From: Paenibacillus hamazuiensis
GTDB lineage: Bacteria; Bacillota; Bacilli; Paenibacillales; NBRC-103111
Assembly (NCBI RefSeq): GCF_023276405.1
Contig: NZ_JALRMO010000001.1
Coordinates: 4,030,001 to 4,094,000 of the forward strand
Length of the DNA stretch: 64,000 nucleotides
Direction: 5' to 3'
A program made the position numbers and the translations under genes. The notes beneath the pieces are model-generated. The model made no database searches. It saw only the letters and a program-made list of their open reading frames with translations, and was not told the DNA's origin. Numbering within the stretch: position 1 is the first letter of the stretch; the number at the start of each line of letters is the position of its first letter. Below, in pieces: positions 1 to 9,013 of this stretch.

Positions 1-243
1 CACGATCAGCTTCAGCCCCGGATACTGCTCCCGGCATTCCTCCAAAAAAGAAACCCCGTTCATGACCGGCATGTTCATATCCGTGATCACCACGTCGACC
101 GCCGCGCCGGCCAGCACGTCAAGCGCCTCCGCTCCGTTCGCCGCTTCGGACGCCACCCGGAAGCCGAGGCGTTCCCAGTCGGCCTTCAGCCGGAGCCCCT
201 GGCGGATTTCCGGCTCGTCATCCACGATCAATACTTGGTACAT
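1..243 (-). CDS. YesN-like response regulator, N-terminal part (truncated by window edge)
   Basis: The visible 81 residues are the first part of a CheY-like receiver domain: it begins MYQVLIVDDEPEIRQGL, with the acidic pair DD near residues 8-9 and the phospho-acceptor Asp in the VVITDMNMP stretch near residue 55. The ATG follows a strong AGGAGG site, and the start overlaps the end of the kinase gene upstream by 26 bp, so the two are translationally coupled. In Paenibacillaceae such receivers usually continue into an AraC-type DNA-binding domain (YesN family), but that part lies outside the window, so the output domain is inferred from the partner kinase type. Confidence 0.85.
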   Translation of the reverse strand, partial: MYQVLIVDDEPEIRQGLRLKADWERLGFRVASEAANGAEALDVLAGAAVDVVITDMNMPVMNGVSFLEECREQYPGLKLIV

Positions 244-2041
244 TATGCGTTACCTCCTGTACGGGCAATTGAAGTTCCAGGCGGGTGCCTTGACCTGCCT
301 GCGAATCGACGGCAAACGTAAACAATGAGCCGTAGTACAGCCGGCACCGGGCCAGTACGTTGCGCAGACCGATCTGGCCTTCTCCCCCCCGGCTCAAAAT
401 GTGCTCGAAACGGGAGTGCGCCGACTCCTCCTGCAGCTTCCTCACAAGCTCCCCAGGCATACCGGGGCCGTTATCGGATACGTCGAACCGCAGGCGGCCT
501 TCGCTTGCTGAAATGCGAATGCCGACCTTCGCCGAGGCGTTCGTCTGGAAGCTGTATTTCACCGCATTTTCGACGAGCGGCTGCAAAATGAATTTGACCA
601 TGAGCGCTCCCCGCGGCTCGCCTTCTTCCTGCAGGTCAATCTGCAGCCGCTCTCCGAAGCGGATTTGCAAAATCGATATATAGTGGCGCAAATATTTGAG
701 CTCCTCCTCGAGCGGAATCAGATCGTCGCTGATTTTCAAGGAGAAACGCAGCATCTTGCCGAGCGATTCGATCACCTTGACCGAATCTTTCGTTCGGCGC
801 TGCATCGCCAGACTGCTGAGCAGCTCCAGCGTATTAAACAGAAAATGCGGGTTGATCTGCATGAGCAGCGCCCTGTATTCCGCCTGCTGGCGCAGCAGCT
901 TCAGCTCGAATTCCACCTTGATATGGTGCCTCAGCTGCTGCACCATGTTCCGGAAAGTCGAAATGGCGTAGCCGACTTCGCCGCGCACGCTGCCGTCCGG
1001 AGGAATGCGGCTCTCGGCGATGGCAAAATCGCCTTTCTGCACATGGCGCATGGCCGAAACGAGCCGGGAAAGCGGTTTCGTAATGCCGTAGGACAGCCAG
1101 GTCGCAATCACGATGGCGGCAATCAGCAGCATGGACGAGAAGACGAGCATGGTGGAGCGCAGCTTGATGAGCTTGGCATACAGATCGCCTTCCGACACGA
1201 AACCGACGAGCAGCCAATTGTTCAGCTTCAGCTTCTTGTAAACGAGGATGTCGGTGGCCCCCCGATCGTTCTGAAAATAAACGACGCCCTGCTGCAGGGG
1301 GCCTGCCATGACCTGCGCCACTTTTTCGATCGCTTCGGTGTGGGCGTAATATTGATTTTGCGACAGGATCGGGCGTCCGTCCTGGTCGAGCAGGAAAATC
1401 GTTCCGCTTTCCCCCAAATGAATGCGGTTTAACGGCTCGAGAAAAAAATCTTCGCTGACGTTGATTTTCATCACGTTTTTGGCGGTCGACAGCTCGAACG
1501 AACCGATCGGCAGCAGCAGGCTTACGACCTGGTACGGGCGGAAGTTTCCCGCTTCCACCGCATCCTTGTGGGCCGGCACCCAGTGGCTGCCGCGGGCGAC
1601 AAAATCGTTGTACCACGCCTCGCCGAGAAATGAGTTGTCCGCCACCACCTTTTTGCCGGCGCTGATCCACAATCCCTCCTGCCTGTAAACGGAGACGGAG
1701 GATACCCCGGAGTAGTTGTTGGTCGTCTGCGTCAAAAAATCGCTTAAATTGAGGTTCGCCAGCATCTTTTCCCCTTCCGGCAAAGCCGGGTCGGACAAGG
1801 CGATATCCCAATTTTTCGTCTTATCGCTGTTAAATACGAGCGACGCCAAGTCGTACATCTGCATCAGCGCCATATTGATAAACGATCCGTATTCATCCAT
1901 TTTCTCAAGGGCGGAAGACTCGATATACGATCGGATGATCGAGCGGGATTCGCTGAAAAGCAGGTACGACATCGTGCTGAACGACAGGACGAGCAACACG
2001 ACGAAAAATGCGATCAGCCGGTTTTTTAACGAGTAGAACAT
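218..2041 (-). CDS. YesM-like sensor histidine kinase
   Basis: A 607-residue membrane sensor kinase. TM1 is near residues 8-28, an extracellular Cache-like sensing region runs to about 295, TM2 is at about 297-318, and HAMP at about 320-372. The His_kinase (PF06580) motif QINPHFLFNTLE has its histidine near residue 399, and the HATPase domain shows LVENAVKY, SDNGPGMP and GQIGLRN. This architecture is that of the YesM/LytS class, which commonly senses extracellular carbohydrates in Firmicutes. It precedes and overlaps its response regulator gene. The ligand cannot be deduced, because no transporter gene is visible next to it in this window. Confidence 0.92.
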   Translation of the reverse strand: MFYSLKNRLIAFFVVLLVLSFSTMSYLLFSESRSIIRSYIESSALEKMDEYGSFINMALMQMYDLASLVFNSDKTKNWDIALSDPALPEGEKMLANLNLSDFLTQTTNNYSGVSSVSVYRQEGLWISAGKKVVADNSFLGEAWYNDFVARGSHWVPAHKDAVEAGNFRPYQVVSLLLPIGSFELSTAKNVMKINVSEDFFLEPLNRIHLGESGTIFLLDQDGRPILSQNQYYAHTEAIEKVAQVMAGPLQQGVVYFQNDRGATDILVYKKLKLNNWLLVGFVSEGDLYAKLIKLRSTMLVFSSMLLIAAIVIATWLSYGITKPLSRLVSAMRHVQKGDFAIAESRIPPDGSVRGEVGYAISTFRNMVQQLRHHIKVEFELKLLRQQAEYRALLMQINPHFLFNTLELLSSLAMQRRTKDSVKVIESLGKMLRFSLKISDDLIPLEEELKYLRHYISILQIRFGERLQIDLQEEGEPRGALMVKFILQPLVENAVKYSFQTNASAKVGIRISASEGRLRFDVSDNGPGMPGELVRKLQEESAHSRFEHILSRGGEGQIGLRNVLARCRLYYGSLFTFAVDSQAGQGTRLELQLPVQEVTHNVPSIDRG

Positions 2042-2147
2042 AAGCGGTTGCCCCCCAAATCCCCCAAATGATTATCCGCAAAACAAAAAGGACAGACGAT
2101 GAATGTCTGTCCTCATTATAAGCGAAAGCTTTCTGTTTTGTCGTATC

Positions 2148-2438
2148 TTAATCCAGCGACACTCCGGGCAGCACGGCATCCGTCATCATTTCCCACTCGT
2201 GAATTTCGGCTTCCCGGGCTCCATTAACGATGTACGGATCTTCAGCGGCCAACTGCCGCACCTCCGCTTCCGATTCGGCGATGTATATGACGAGCCCGCC
2301 CGCGCCATCGGCAAACCGGCCGTACGCAAAAATTTTCCCTTCCCCCTTGCGCTTGGCCAAATATTCGAGGTGAGCGGGACGGGATTCCTGGCTCTTTTGC
2401 GGGTCGATCATTTTCAAAAACACGGCATAATATTTCAT
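2148..2438 (-). CDS. YciI family protein
   Basis: A 96-residue protein starting MKYYAVFLKM. The start was chosen because an AAGGAGAG site lies just before this ATG; an in-frame alternative six codons upstream has none. The core shows the ferredoxin-like YciI pattern: an N-terminal beta strand, the HLEYLAKRKGEGKIFAYGRF segment and the later AEDPYIVNGAREAEIHEWE segment. YciI proteins are small dimeric proteins with a conserved His-Asp pair, and few members have a proven function. It is monocistronic, lying between the kinase and a GGDEF/EAL gene. The family call is confident; the role is unknown. Confidence 0.85.
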   Translation of the reverse strand: MKYYAVFLKMIDPQKSQESRPAHLEYLAKRKGEGKIFAYGRFADGAGGLVIYIAESEAEVRQLAAEDPYIVNGAREAEIHEWEMMTDAVLPGVSLD

Positions 2439-2521
2439 ACGAACTCTCCTTTGCAATAAATTACGAGATTATTATAACACGTTTGGAAAAGCTTATCTTT
2501 ACTTCCGAAAAATCGAAGTCG

Positions 2522-4897
2522 TCAGCCGGCCCGGAACTGCTTCAAGATACCGGGAATTTCTTCCGCCGGGACCGGCTTGCTGATCAGATATCCCTGGATC
2601 CAATCGCAATGATAATGCTGCAGCAAATTCAGCTGGTCGCTCGTCTCCACGCCTTCGGCGACAACGGAAAGATTCAGCCGATGCGCCATATCGATCAGCG
2701 TCGAAACGATGACGCGGCTGCGCGAGCTGTCCTCCAGCCGGTCGGTCAGCGATTTGTCGATTTTCATCGACTGAACCGGAAGCTGGTATAAATATTTTAA
2801 CGACGAATATCCTGCGCCGAAATCGTCGATCGAAAGCACGAAACCCATTCCCCGCAAATCGTTTAAAATATGTATCACATCGTCGAAATTGGCAATGGCG
2901 AAGCTCTCCGTCACCTCCAGCTCAAAGTGAATCGGATCGACCTGCTCCTCCCTGAAAATATCGCGCGTCCGCCCGACGAAATTCGGCTGCAACAGCTGAA
3001 CGCCCGATACGTTGACGGCTACCCGGAAAACCACTTCCTTCATCTCCGCTTTCCATGCGGCATACTGCCGGCATGCCGTGCGCATGACCCATTCGCCGAT
3101 CTCGTTAATCATTCCGGACGCTTCCGCAATCGGGATAAACTCGGCCGGCGAAACGGCTCCAAGCTGCGGATTTCGCCAGCGAAGCAGCGCCTCCACCCCC
3201 GTTACCTTCCTGCGTTCGACGTCCCATTTCGGCTGGTAATGAAGCAGCAGCTCGTTATTTTCGATCGCCTTGCGCAGCAAATTTTCCATCATCAGCCGTC
3301 TCGTTCTTTGCGTTTCAACGGCATCCGTATACCACCTGAAGCTCGCCTTGCCGCTTTCCTTCACATCGAGCATCGCCGCGTCGGAATGCTGCAGCAGGCT
3401 TTCGCTGTCGGTGCCGTGCTCCGGGTATTTGCTGATGCCGATGCTGGCGGATATCGAGGCTTGGTGGCCCTCCAGCATGAAAGGAGAATCCAACGTGTTT
3501 TGAATGGCGGAAGCCAGACGGTTAATTTGCCCATCGTCATAGCCGCTGCCGGTAATAATGCAAAACTCGTCGCCCCCCAGCCGGCATAGAAAGTCGTCCT
3601 CCTGCAAACAGCTTTGAATTCGCTTCGCCGCCTCTTTAAGCAGCAGATCCCCGATATGATGGCCGAACGTATCGTTCACGAGCTTGAACCGGTCCAAATC
3701 GACGAACAGCACGGTAAAATGCATTCCCCGGACGCTGCACATCCGGATTTTTTCCTCCAGCATCGCAAAGAACCCTTTGCGGTTGGCCAGCCCTGTCATC
3801 GCATCATGATCGGCCTGATACACGATTTTTTGCTGTGCACCCTCAAGCGAGGTCATCATCCGGTTAAACGATTTTTCCAGTTCGGTCAGCTCGTCGCCGC
3901 CGTATTCCGCGATCCGCAGCGAAAAATCCTGCTTCGTTTCGATCCGTTTCATAGCCGCTATCCCGCCGTTCAGCCTTCGGAACAGCGTACGGTGCAGCAC
4001 GAAGCTGACGAGCAGCAGGAAGGCGAGACCGGAAGCGGCAAAAAACAGCATGTAAAACCGGATGCTCTTCTGCGCCTGGATGGAAAAATCCCTCGGCAGC
4101 GTATATTCGAGCACAATCGCGGGATTGTTGTCGATATCGGAAATGACGGCATGACTGTGGATATAAGCATCATCGACATCGGCCCAATAGGGCAAGGATT
4201 GGCCCCTGGATATTACCGTTCCCGCACCCGGCGGCGGGGCAAACGAGGGGTCGACGAGCGAATAAGATAAGGACGTATCCGCTTTATCGGATATGTAATC
4301 CATATAGTGGCCGTCCAGCCACCGGGCAAATACGAGAGTTCCGCGAACGGGTCCTTCGTTGTCGCTGGTCAAAACCGGATAAGCGGCGGCGATCAGCGGT
4401 TTGCCGCCGACAACGACGATCCCCTGTTTCCGCGACGACGCATCGGGCTGCCGGATGAAGAAGGAATGACGGCCAAGCAAATCGTCGATCAACTCGTACG
4501 GGTACCCGAGCGGCTTTTGTCCCGCCACATCGTAAGCTTTGGCAAAATATACCCGGTTCTCCGTATTAAACAGCAGCGCTGCACTGAGCCTGCTCGATTG
4601 AAACAGCGAATCCGGGTAATTCGTTCGCAAATATGGATCGTCGGATGGGGGAATTTCCGGCCTTGCTACAAATCGGTACGTATCGTCCCAACCGGCATAA
4701 TTGATTGTAATCGCTCCCAAGTTGCTGTACTCATCAAAAAATGCCAGCAGTACCCGTTTCATCCCGTCCCGTGCATACTCGAGTTCGATCTGTTTATATT
4801 TATCCACGAACTCCCTTTCGGAGATCAAATAAAGGAGCGATAATAACAGGAAGGTTGTCACTCCGATGTATACCGTTATTTTATTCTGCAGTTTCAT
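2522..4897 (-). CDS. Membrane CHASE4-HAMP-GGDEF-EAL cyclic-di-GMP enzyme
   Basis: A 791-residue protein starting MKLQNKITVYI, chosen because an AGGAGC site precedes this ATG. TM1 is at about residues 7-25. The extracellular region has the CHASE4-like NYAGWDDTYRF motif near 68-78. TM2 is at about 278-300, followed by HAMP. The diguanylate cyclase domain carries an intact RLGGDEF near residue 441, and the phosphodiesterase domain shows EALLRWR, NVSGVQL, ELEVTES, DDFGAGYSSLKYL and VVAEGVET. Both domains therefore look potentially active, and the net direction of c-di-GMP turnover cannot be read from sequence. It sits alone, with no obvious partner gene. Confidence 0.93.
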   Translation of the reverse strand: MKLQNKITVYIGVTTFLLLSLLYLISEREFVDKYKQIELEYARDGMKRVLLAFFDEYSNLGAITINYAGWDDTYRFVARPEIPPSDDPYLRTNYPDSLFQSSRLSAALLFNTENRVYFAKAYDVAGQKPLGYPYELIDDLLGRHSFFIRQPDASSRKQGIVVVGGKPLIAAAYPVLTSDNEGPVRGTLVFARWLDGHYMDYISDKADTSLSYSLVDPSFAPPPGAGTVISRGQSLPYWADVDDAYIHSHAVISDIDNNPAIVLEYTLPRDFSIQAQKSIRFYMLFFAASGLAFLLLVSFVLHRTLFRRLNGGIAAMKRIETKQDFSLRIAEYGGDELTELEKSFNRMMTSLEGAQQKIVYQADHDAMTGLANRKGFFAMLEEKIRMCSVRGMHFTVLFVDLDRFKLVNDTFGHHIGDLLLKEAAKRIQSCLQEDDFLCRLGGDEFCIITGSGYDDGQINRLASAIQNTLDSPFMLEGHQASISASIGISKYPEHGTDSESLLQHSDAAMLDVKESGKASFRWYTDAVETQRTRRLMMENLLRKAIENNELLLHYQPKWDVERRKVTGVEALLRWRNPQLGAVSPAEFIPIAEASGMINEIGEWVMRTACRQYAAWKAEMKEVVFRVAVNVSGVQLLQPNFVGRTRDIFREEQVDPIHFELEVTESFAIANFDDVIHILNDLRGMGFVLSIDDFGAGYSSLKYLYQLPVQSMKIDKSLTDRLEDSSRSRVIVSTLIDMAHRLNLSVVAEGVETSDQLNLLQHYHCDWIQGYLISKPVPAEEIPGILKQFRAG

Positions 4898-5030
4898 GAA
4901 CGCATCCGCTCCTATTGTTAATCGCTCTCCAAACCTCCGATAACATCGTGTAAATTCGACAAATTTCATCAAATTATACTAAAATTCTACCAAATTTTCT
5001 CGTGCGATGAAAGACTAATTTTGCCTTTTT

Positions 5031-5162
5031 TCAAGATGATGTTCCGCCGTTCCCCTTCAATTCGTCTGCCGTCAGGCCGACCGCCCCAAGCAGTGTCATG
5101 TCAACAGCATTTTTAAACTCCACACGAAACCTTTTAGCCAGCTGTGTGCACCAACTATTGAC
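5031..5162 (-). pseudogene. Short coding-like remnant, unrecognised
   Basis: The 391-base gap between the CHASE4 gene and the next gene contains an open stretch of about 43 codons on the minus strand that ends in TGA and reads like protein (for example LAKRFRVEF, then NAVDMTLLGAVGLTADELK). It has no start codon with a ribosome binding site, and an in-frame stop lies immediately upstream. It could be the 3' remnant of a decayed gene or chance. I do not recognise the family. The rest of the gap holds the terminator at about 5195-5229 and presumably the upstream region of the CHASE4 gene. Confidence 0.25.
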
Positions 5163-5189
5163 TTATATCATTGGGCCCTAAGACTCCAT

Positions 5190-5229
5190 ACCAAAAAGCC
5201 TCGGCGCGAATAAGCCGAGGCTTTGCGGT
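5190..5229 (-). terminator. Intrinsic terminator of the lamin-tail protein gene
   Basis: A perfect 11-bp stem (AAAGCCTCGGC / GCCGAGGCTTT) with a 7-8 base loop is followed on the minus strand by a T run. It lies 60 bases past the stop codon of the large secreted protein gene. Confidence 0.85.
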
Positions 5230-5288
5230 TATGAATCGGTTTTGTTGAATTTGGTTTCGGGTGAATCCGACCTGAAGCAATTCAGCGG

Positions 5289-7673
5289 TTATTTGACGAT
5301 TTGGAAGTCATCGAAGTTGAGACGGCTGCCCGAAGTGCCCGATACGACAATCCGGAAACGGACCGCTGCGCTTTCTCCCACCGCTATGGTTTGTTCGGTC
5401 AATGCCGCGGTGCTGCTGAACGTGCCGGATACATCGGTCCACGTCGATCCGCCGTTCAGCGACTTTTGCAGCTTCCACGTCGCTCCGGTGTCGGTGCCGA
5501 AATTCGCATGTTTCACTTTCACGCTGGCGGCGCCGGATACGTTAAAGTTCATCGCTATGGAGCCGGCCGCTTTCACGCGAGCCGATTGCACGCCGTTTTT
5601 CGCATCCGAAGTCAGGTTGCCGATCAGCGCATTGTCGAAATACCATGAGCCGCTGGAAAGCGTCACATTGCCGGCTGTATAGGATCCCTTGCTGCCGCTC
5701 TCAAACGTCTCGCTTAGCGTTACGGTTTGCGCGCTGGTCACCGTGACGACGAAGGCGTCGCTTACCGTGCCTCCCTTGCCGTCATTTGCCGTTACCGTGA
5801 TGGTCGCGGTGCCGGCGGCAAGCGGAGTGACAGTGATCGTCATGCCGCTGACCGAAACGGTCGCCGCGCTCGCATTGCCCGATGACGCGGTGAGCGTGAG
5901 AGTATCGCCGTCCTGGTCGCTGAAGGTCCCCGATGCATCGACCGTAAACGCGCCGCTGCCTGCCGTCGCCGTGCGGTCGGCTAGTGGAGAAGCGACCACA
6001 GGCGCATGATTGGCGGACTGAACGGTATGAGTGCCGAGATAAGTAAACGTATCCGCCGCATAGCTGTCCCACTGCGCTGCGTCATAACTCGTGCTGCCGG
6101 CGGTTACCGTGCTTTTGCGCACGAGCGTCTTGTCCGTCCCGAAGGAGGTTCCCGCCGTGCCGACCACGTCGATAACCGTGCCGTTTTTCTTCAACGATAC
6201 CGAATCGTCGCCGTTAAACGACAAAGCGGAGCTGGTCATGTTCGCCTTCGCAAGTACGCCGCTTGACGCGTTCGGATTCGCGATCACGTAGACGGAGCCG
6301 CTGTTCAACGTGCCGCTCAAGCTGATGACGGTAGACGTATTCGATTGGGCGATCGTATATGCGCTCAAATCGATAGCCGCGCCGGACCCGTTGTAAATCT
6401 CAAGCGCCTTGTTGTAACTACTGCCTTCGACGTATTCGGAAATGAACACGTTCGTGCCCGTGCCGCCACTGCCTCCACTCGAGTAACCGTAAGAGCCTGA
6501 CTTGAAGGTGGAAGAATCCCACCATTTATAGCCGGCCGCGGGTGCGGCCCACGGTTCGGGCTGAGGTTCCGTGGACGTTTGCGGCGTTTCCATGGAAAGC
6601 AGCGGCGTCGGCTGATCAAGCGTCAGCCCCGCCACTTGACTGAGGCTCGTATAGCTTTCGTGGGTCGAAAGCCAATTGACCATATTGACAAGCAGCGTAT
6701 CGTCATCGACTTCCTTGAAGCCGTCGTACGTCGTTTTGGAGCCTCCGGTTTCCTCGCGCAAATACTTCGGCGTCGCATCTTTGACCGGAGACGAATCTCC
6801 GATAAAACCGGCTTTACCCGCGCCAACCTTGGAAACCGCGGCAAACGGCCCCTCGCTCACGCCGCCGCCAGCGTATACGCCCTGGTCTACCGCATTCGCC
6901 CATTTCGCCGTTGTCGCCGGCAAATAAACGATGCCTTTGGCTTTGTTCGGATCGATGATCGCCAAGGTCGACCCCGCATGCACGGCAACGGACGATACCC
7001 CGCTCGTGATGTTAAATGCCTGGGACGGTGCGACGATATTCGTCGCGTTCACGTCGCCGATCGCGTTATAGCGGAAGCGTACGCCGAAGTTCGCCGCCAG
7101 CCAGTCGGAGCTGGCGACATCCTGCATTGCCGCCGATGCGGCCTCCTCCGCGCTCATGCCTTGTGCCGGATTCGCCCACGCTCCGCGGCGGTACCCGTTG
7201 AACACTTCCGAGGCGTCCCACCGGTTTTTGTTGCGGTCTGCATTGTAATGATCCGCGATAAAAAAGATGCTGCCGCCGTTTTGCACGTACTGCAGCATGG
7301 CGGACTGTTCCGACGTTTTATAGGGAATGTTCGCTTCCCCGATGACGACGACGTCGTAATCCTGCAGGTCCGTCAGCGTGATCGGGCTTGACTTGCGCAG
7401 TTCCTTCACGTAGTAGCCGCTTCCGGCCAGCGCATTCGCAAAATCCGAGAAGCCGCCGTCGATAACCCAGTCCGCTGCGCCGGCGGTTTGGCCGTGCGTG
7501 TTGTCAAAAAGCACTTTTTTGCCGTTAGGCGTGCCGACAGGTTGAATGACGGGAGCCGGATCCGAAGGCCCTTCGGCCTGGGCATGCTGCGCCGGAAGCA
7601 GGGCAGACCCGGCGATGACCACGGTGAGCGCCAAAGCGGACAAAGCGCGGGCAAGTCGACGTTTCAAATTCAT
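5289..7673 (-). CDS. Secreted multidomain protein with lamin-tail and Ig-like domains
   Basis: A 794-residue exported protein. The start MNLKRRLARAL follows AAAGGAGGAG. A Sec signal peptide ends near AQA/EG (about residue 33). The N-terminal 330 residues form a Rossmann/glutamine-amidotransferase-like region (VLFDNTHGQ, YDVVVIGEAN, GGSIFFIADHYN), similar in flavour to DUF4350/GldG-type domains. A lamin tail domain (FISEYVEGSSYNKALEIYNG) begins near residue 415, a cadherin/Ig-like domain (APVVASPL...DQDGDTLTLT) near 570, and a C-terminal beta-sandwich ending in RLNFDDFQIVK. Such architectures occur in extracellular nucleases and cell-surface proteins, but no nuclease motif is visible here, so I assign no activity. 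It has its own terminator and appears monocistronic. Confidence 0.75.
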   Translation of the reverse strand: MNLKRRLARALSALALTVVIAGSALLPAQHAQAEGPSDPAPVIQPVGTPNGKKVLFDNTHGQTAGAADWVIDGGFSDFANALAGSGYYVKELRKSSPITLTDLQDYDVVVIGEANIPYKTSEQSAMLQYVQNGGSIFFIADHYNADRNKNRWDASEVFNGYRRGAWANPAQGMSAEEAASAAMQDVASSDWLAANFGVRFRYNAIGDVNATNIVAPSQAFNITSGVSSVAVHAGSTLAIIDPNKAKGIVYLPATTAKWANAVDQGVYAGGGVSEGPFAAVSKVGAGKAGFIGDSSPVKDATPKYLREETGGSKTTYDGFKEVDDDTLLVNMVNWLSTHESYTSLSQVAGLTLDQPTPLLSMETPQTSTEPQPEPWAAPAAGYKWWDSSTFKSGSYGYSSGGSGGTGTNVFISEYVEGSSYNKALEIYNGSGAAIDLSAYTIAQSNTSTVISLSGTLNSGSVYVIANPNASSGVLAKANMTSSALSFNGDDSVSLKKNGTVIDVVGTAGTSFGTDKTLVRKSTVTAGSTSYDAAQWDSYAADTFTYLGTHTVQSANHAPVVASPLADRTATAGSGAFTVDASGTFSDQDGDTLTLTASSGNASAATVSVSGMTITVTPLAAGTATITVTANDGKGGTVSDAFVVTVTSAQTVTLSETFESGSKGSYTAGNVTLSSGSWYFDNALIGNLTSDAKNGVQSARVKAAGSIAMNFNVSGAASVKVKHANFGTDTGATWKLQKSLNGGSTWTDVSGTFSSTAALTEQTIAVGESAAVRFRIVVSGTSGSRLNFDDFQIVK

Positions 7674-7788
7674 CAATTCTCCTCCTTTGTTTGTGGGATT
7701 GTGCCAGACTTGGAAAGTTTGGAAATAGCCGTCCCGCACAACATGTCCATTTTACCACAGGAGGTCAGACTAAATTGATAAATTTCGT

Positions 7789-8172
7789 TTAAGTTTGGCG
7801 GCCCTGCTGCCGCTCCATCTCCTTGTAATACTCCGATTTCCGCTCTATAGCTTCCAATGCCTCGGTGAGCCGGCCGATCTGCTGGAGGACCTCCTCTTTA
7901 TGAATATCGAGCAGCCGCCTCCTCTCGCCGACCGTCTCGTCGCCGCGGTAACGAAGCTCGGCGAACTGCTGCATTTGACGGATAGGCATTCCAGTATCGC
8001 GAAGGCGTATCAAAAAACGAAGCCACTCGACGTCGTTCTCGGAGTACAAGCGATAGCCGCTGCCATCGCGGCCGACCGTGCGGATGAGGCCGGCTTTTTC
8101 ATAGTATCGCAGCGTATGCGGAGACAAACCGGTCATCCCGGCAACTTGCTGGATTGTATACGAAGTGTTCAT
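7789..8172 (-). CDS. MerR family transcriptional regulator
   Basis: A 127-residue regulator. The N-terminal winged helix-turn-helix reads YTIQQVAGMTGLSPHTLRYYEKAGLI, followed by the RLYSENDVEWLRFLIRLRDTGM segment and a C-terminal coiled coil (about 80-120). There is no C-terminal cysteine cluster, which argues against a metal sensor; the type resembles AdhR-like regulators responding to aldehydes or electrophiles. The ribosome binding site is weak, and the gene starts only 15 bases after the carboxymuconolactone-decarboxylase gene, so it is probably co-transcribed with it and controls the shared promoter upstream. Confidence 0.9.
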   Translation of the reverse strand: MNTSYTIQQVAGMTGLSPHTLRYYEKAGLIRTVGRDGSGYRLYSENDVEWLRFLIRLRDTGMPIRQMQQFAELRYRGDETVGERRRLLDIHKEEVLQQIGRLTEALEAIERKSEYYKEMERQQGRQT

Positions 8173-8187
8173 GGCACCATTATAAGC

Positions 8188-8547
8188 TTATTTGTCCAGG
8201 TTTTGCACGTTCATACCCCTTAGCAGATTCATTGCGTTAATTGCGGGAGGAAAACCCGAGTAGGGCACGGTATGGATAATCGTCTCCTCGATTTCCTTCG
8301 GCGTCAGACCTACGTTCAGTCCGGCGCGGATGTGCACCTTCAACTGCGGCTCTTTGCCAAGCACGGTCAGCATGGCAATCGTGGCGATTTCCCTTTCCCG
8401 CAGGCTTAAATGGTCGCGGCCGTAAATGTCGCCGAATACCTCCGCCAAAATTTTTCCCAAGTCGCCGAGCGGGGCGACGACCTCTTCTCCCGCTTGACCG
8501 TCTACTTTTCTCAGCATCTCCATACCGAACTCATAACGATTTTTCAT
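8188..8547 (-). CDS. Carboxymuconolactone decarboxylase family protein
   Basis: A 119-residue all-helical protein of the PcaC/AhpD-like family, with the typical segment LSLREREIATIAMLTVLG followed by KVHIRAGLNVGLTPKEIEETIIHTVPYSGFPPAINAM. It has no CxxC, so peroxiredoxin-type (AhpD) chemistry is unlikely and it fits the gamma-carboxymuconolactone decarboxylase branch, many of whose members have unknown substrates. The ATG follows AAGGAG. The upstream promoter carries a MerR operator, and the downstream gene is that MerR regulator, so expression is probably induced by a small reactive compound. Confidence 0.88.
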   Translation of the reverse strand: MKNRYEFGMEMLRKVDGQAGEEVVAPLGDLGKILAEVFGDIYGRDHLSLREREIATIAMLTVLGKEPQLKVHIRAGLNVGLTPKEIEETIIHTVPYSGFPPAINAMNLLRGMNVQNLDK

Positions 8548-8579
8548 TGAAACCAGCTCCTTGTTTGATGTCTGATCCC

Positions 8580-8610
8580 AGTTTAAACGTTAGAGCGCGC
8601 TCTAATGCAA
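8580..8610 (-). promoter_or_regulatory. MerR-type promoter with 19-bp spacer and palindromic operator
   Basis: Read on the minus strand, TTGCAT (-35) is separated by 19 bp from TAAACT (-10), and the palindrome TTAGAGCGCGCTCTAA (8590-8605) fills the spacer. An over-long spacer with a palindrome inside is the hallmark of promoters activated by DNA distortion by MerR proteins. It sits 33 bases upstream of the carboxymuconolactone-decarboxylase ATG. Confidence 0.85.
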
Positions 8611-8818
8611 GGGGGGGCGGAAAAACTTTTTAACTTCATTTGATTTTTATTGATAAAAATGGCATGAAAACGAATGGAATAGTCGAGCCATACCAGCTTC
8701 ATTTTAGAGCTGGTGTTTACAAAACTTTATCTTGCAAACTCCATGGATTTGCCGGAAAATAAAGTGCGTAATCGATTTTGAATATGCCTGCCATCATGTA
8801 ACGGGTGGAGTCTATGAG

Positions 8819-8873
8819 AAAACCCGGATGTTGCATTCTCTCCTTGCGGTGCGAATGCTGACGTCCGGGTTTT
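8819..8873. other. Long orphan hairpin in a 400-base gap
   Basis: Arms AAAACCCGGA (8819-8828) and TCCGGGTTTT (8864-8873), with an inner pairing GCATTC/GAATGC, form an extended hairpin with a T run on the plus strand. No gene ends upstream of it on either strand, so it may be a leader element or attenuator for the helveticin-like gene at 9014, or the terminator of a small RNA. Nothing else recognisable was seen between the MerR promoter and 9000. Confidence 0.45.
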
Positions 8874-9013
8874 TATTGTCATTAGGCTTGCTATCCGCAG
8901 AAAGGAGGAGACTGCGACCGTCCTTTTTTCGAGAAGTGTTCTTCCGTGTAAGCTTTCGGAGGCAAACCAAAACCAGTCGAATTCGATTATTATTTTGAAT
9001 GGAGGTATCTGTA

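Noticed and set aside
834-1811. Long open frame antisense/in another frame within the YesM-like kinase gene
   Set aside because: It is a high-GC shadow of the kinase gene, has no ribosome binding site and reads as low-complexity Arg/Gly-rich protein.
8700-9000. Cyclic-di-GMP riboswitch before the helveticin-like gene
   Set aside because: The conserved core segments expected of the GEMM class could not be found around the hairpin.
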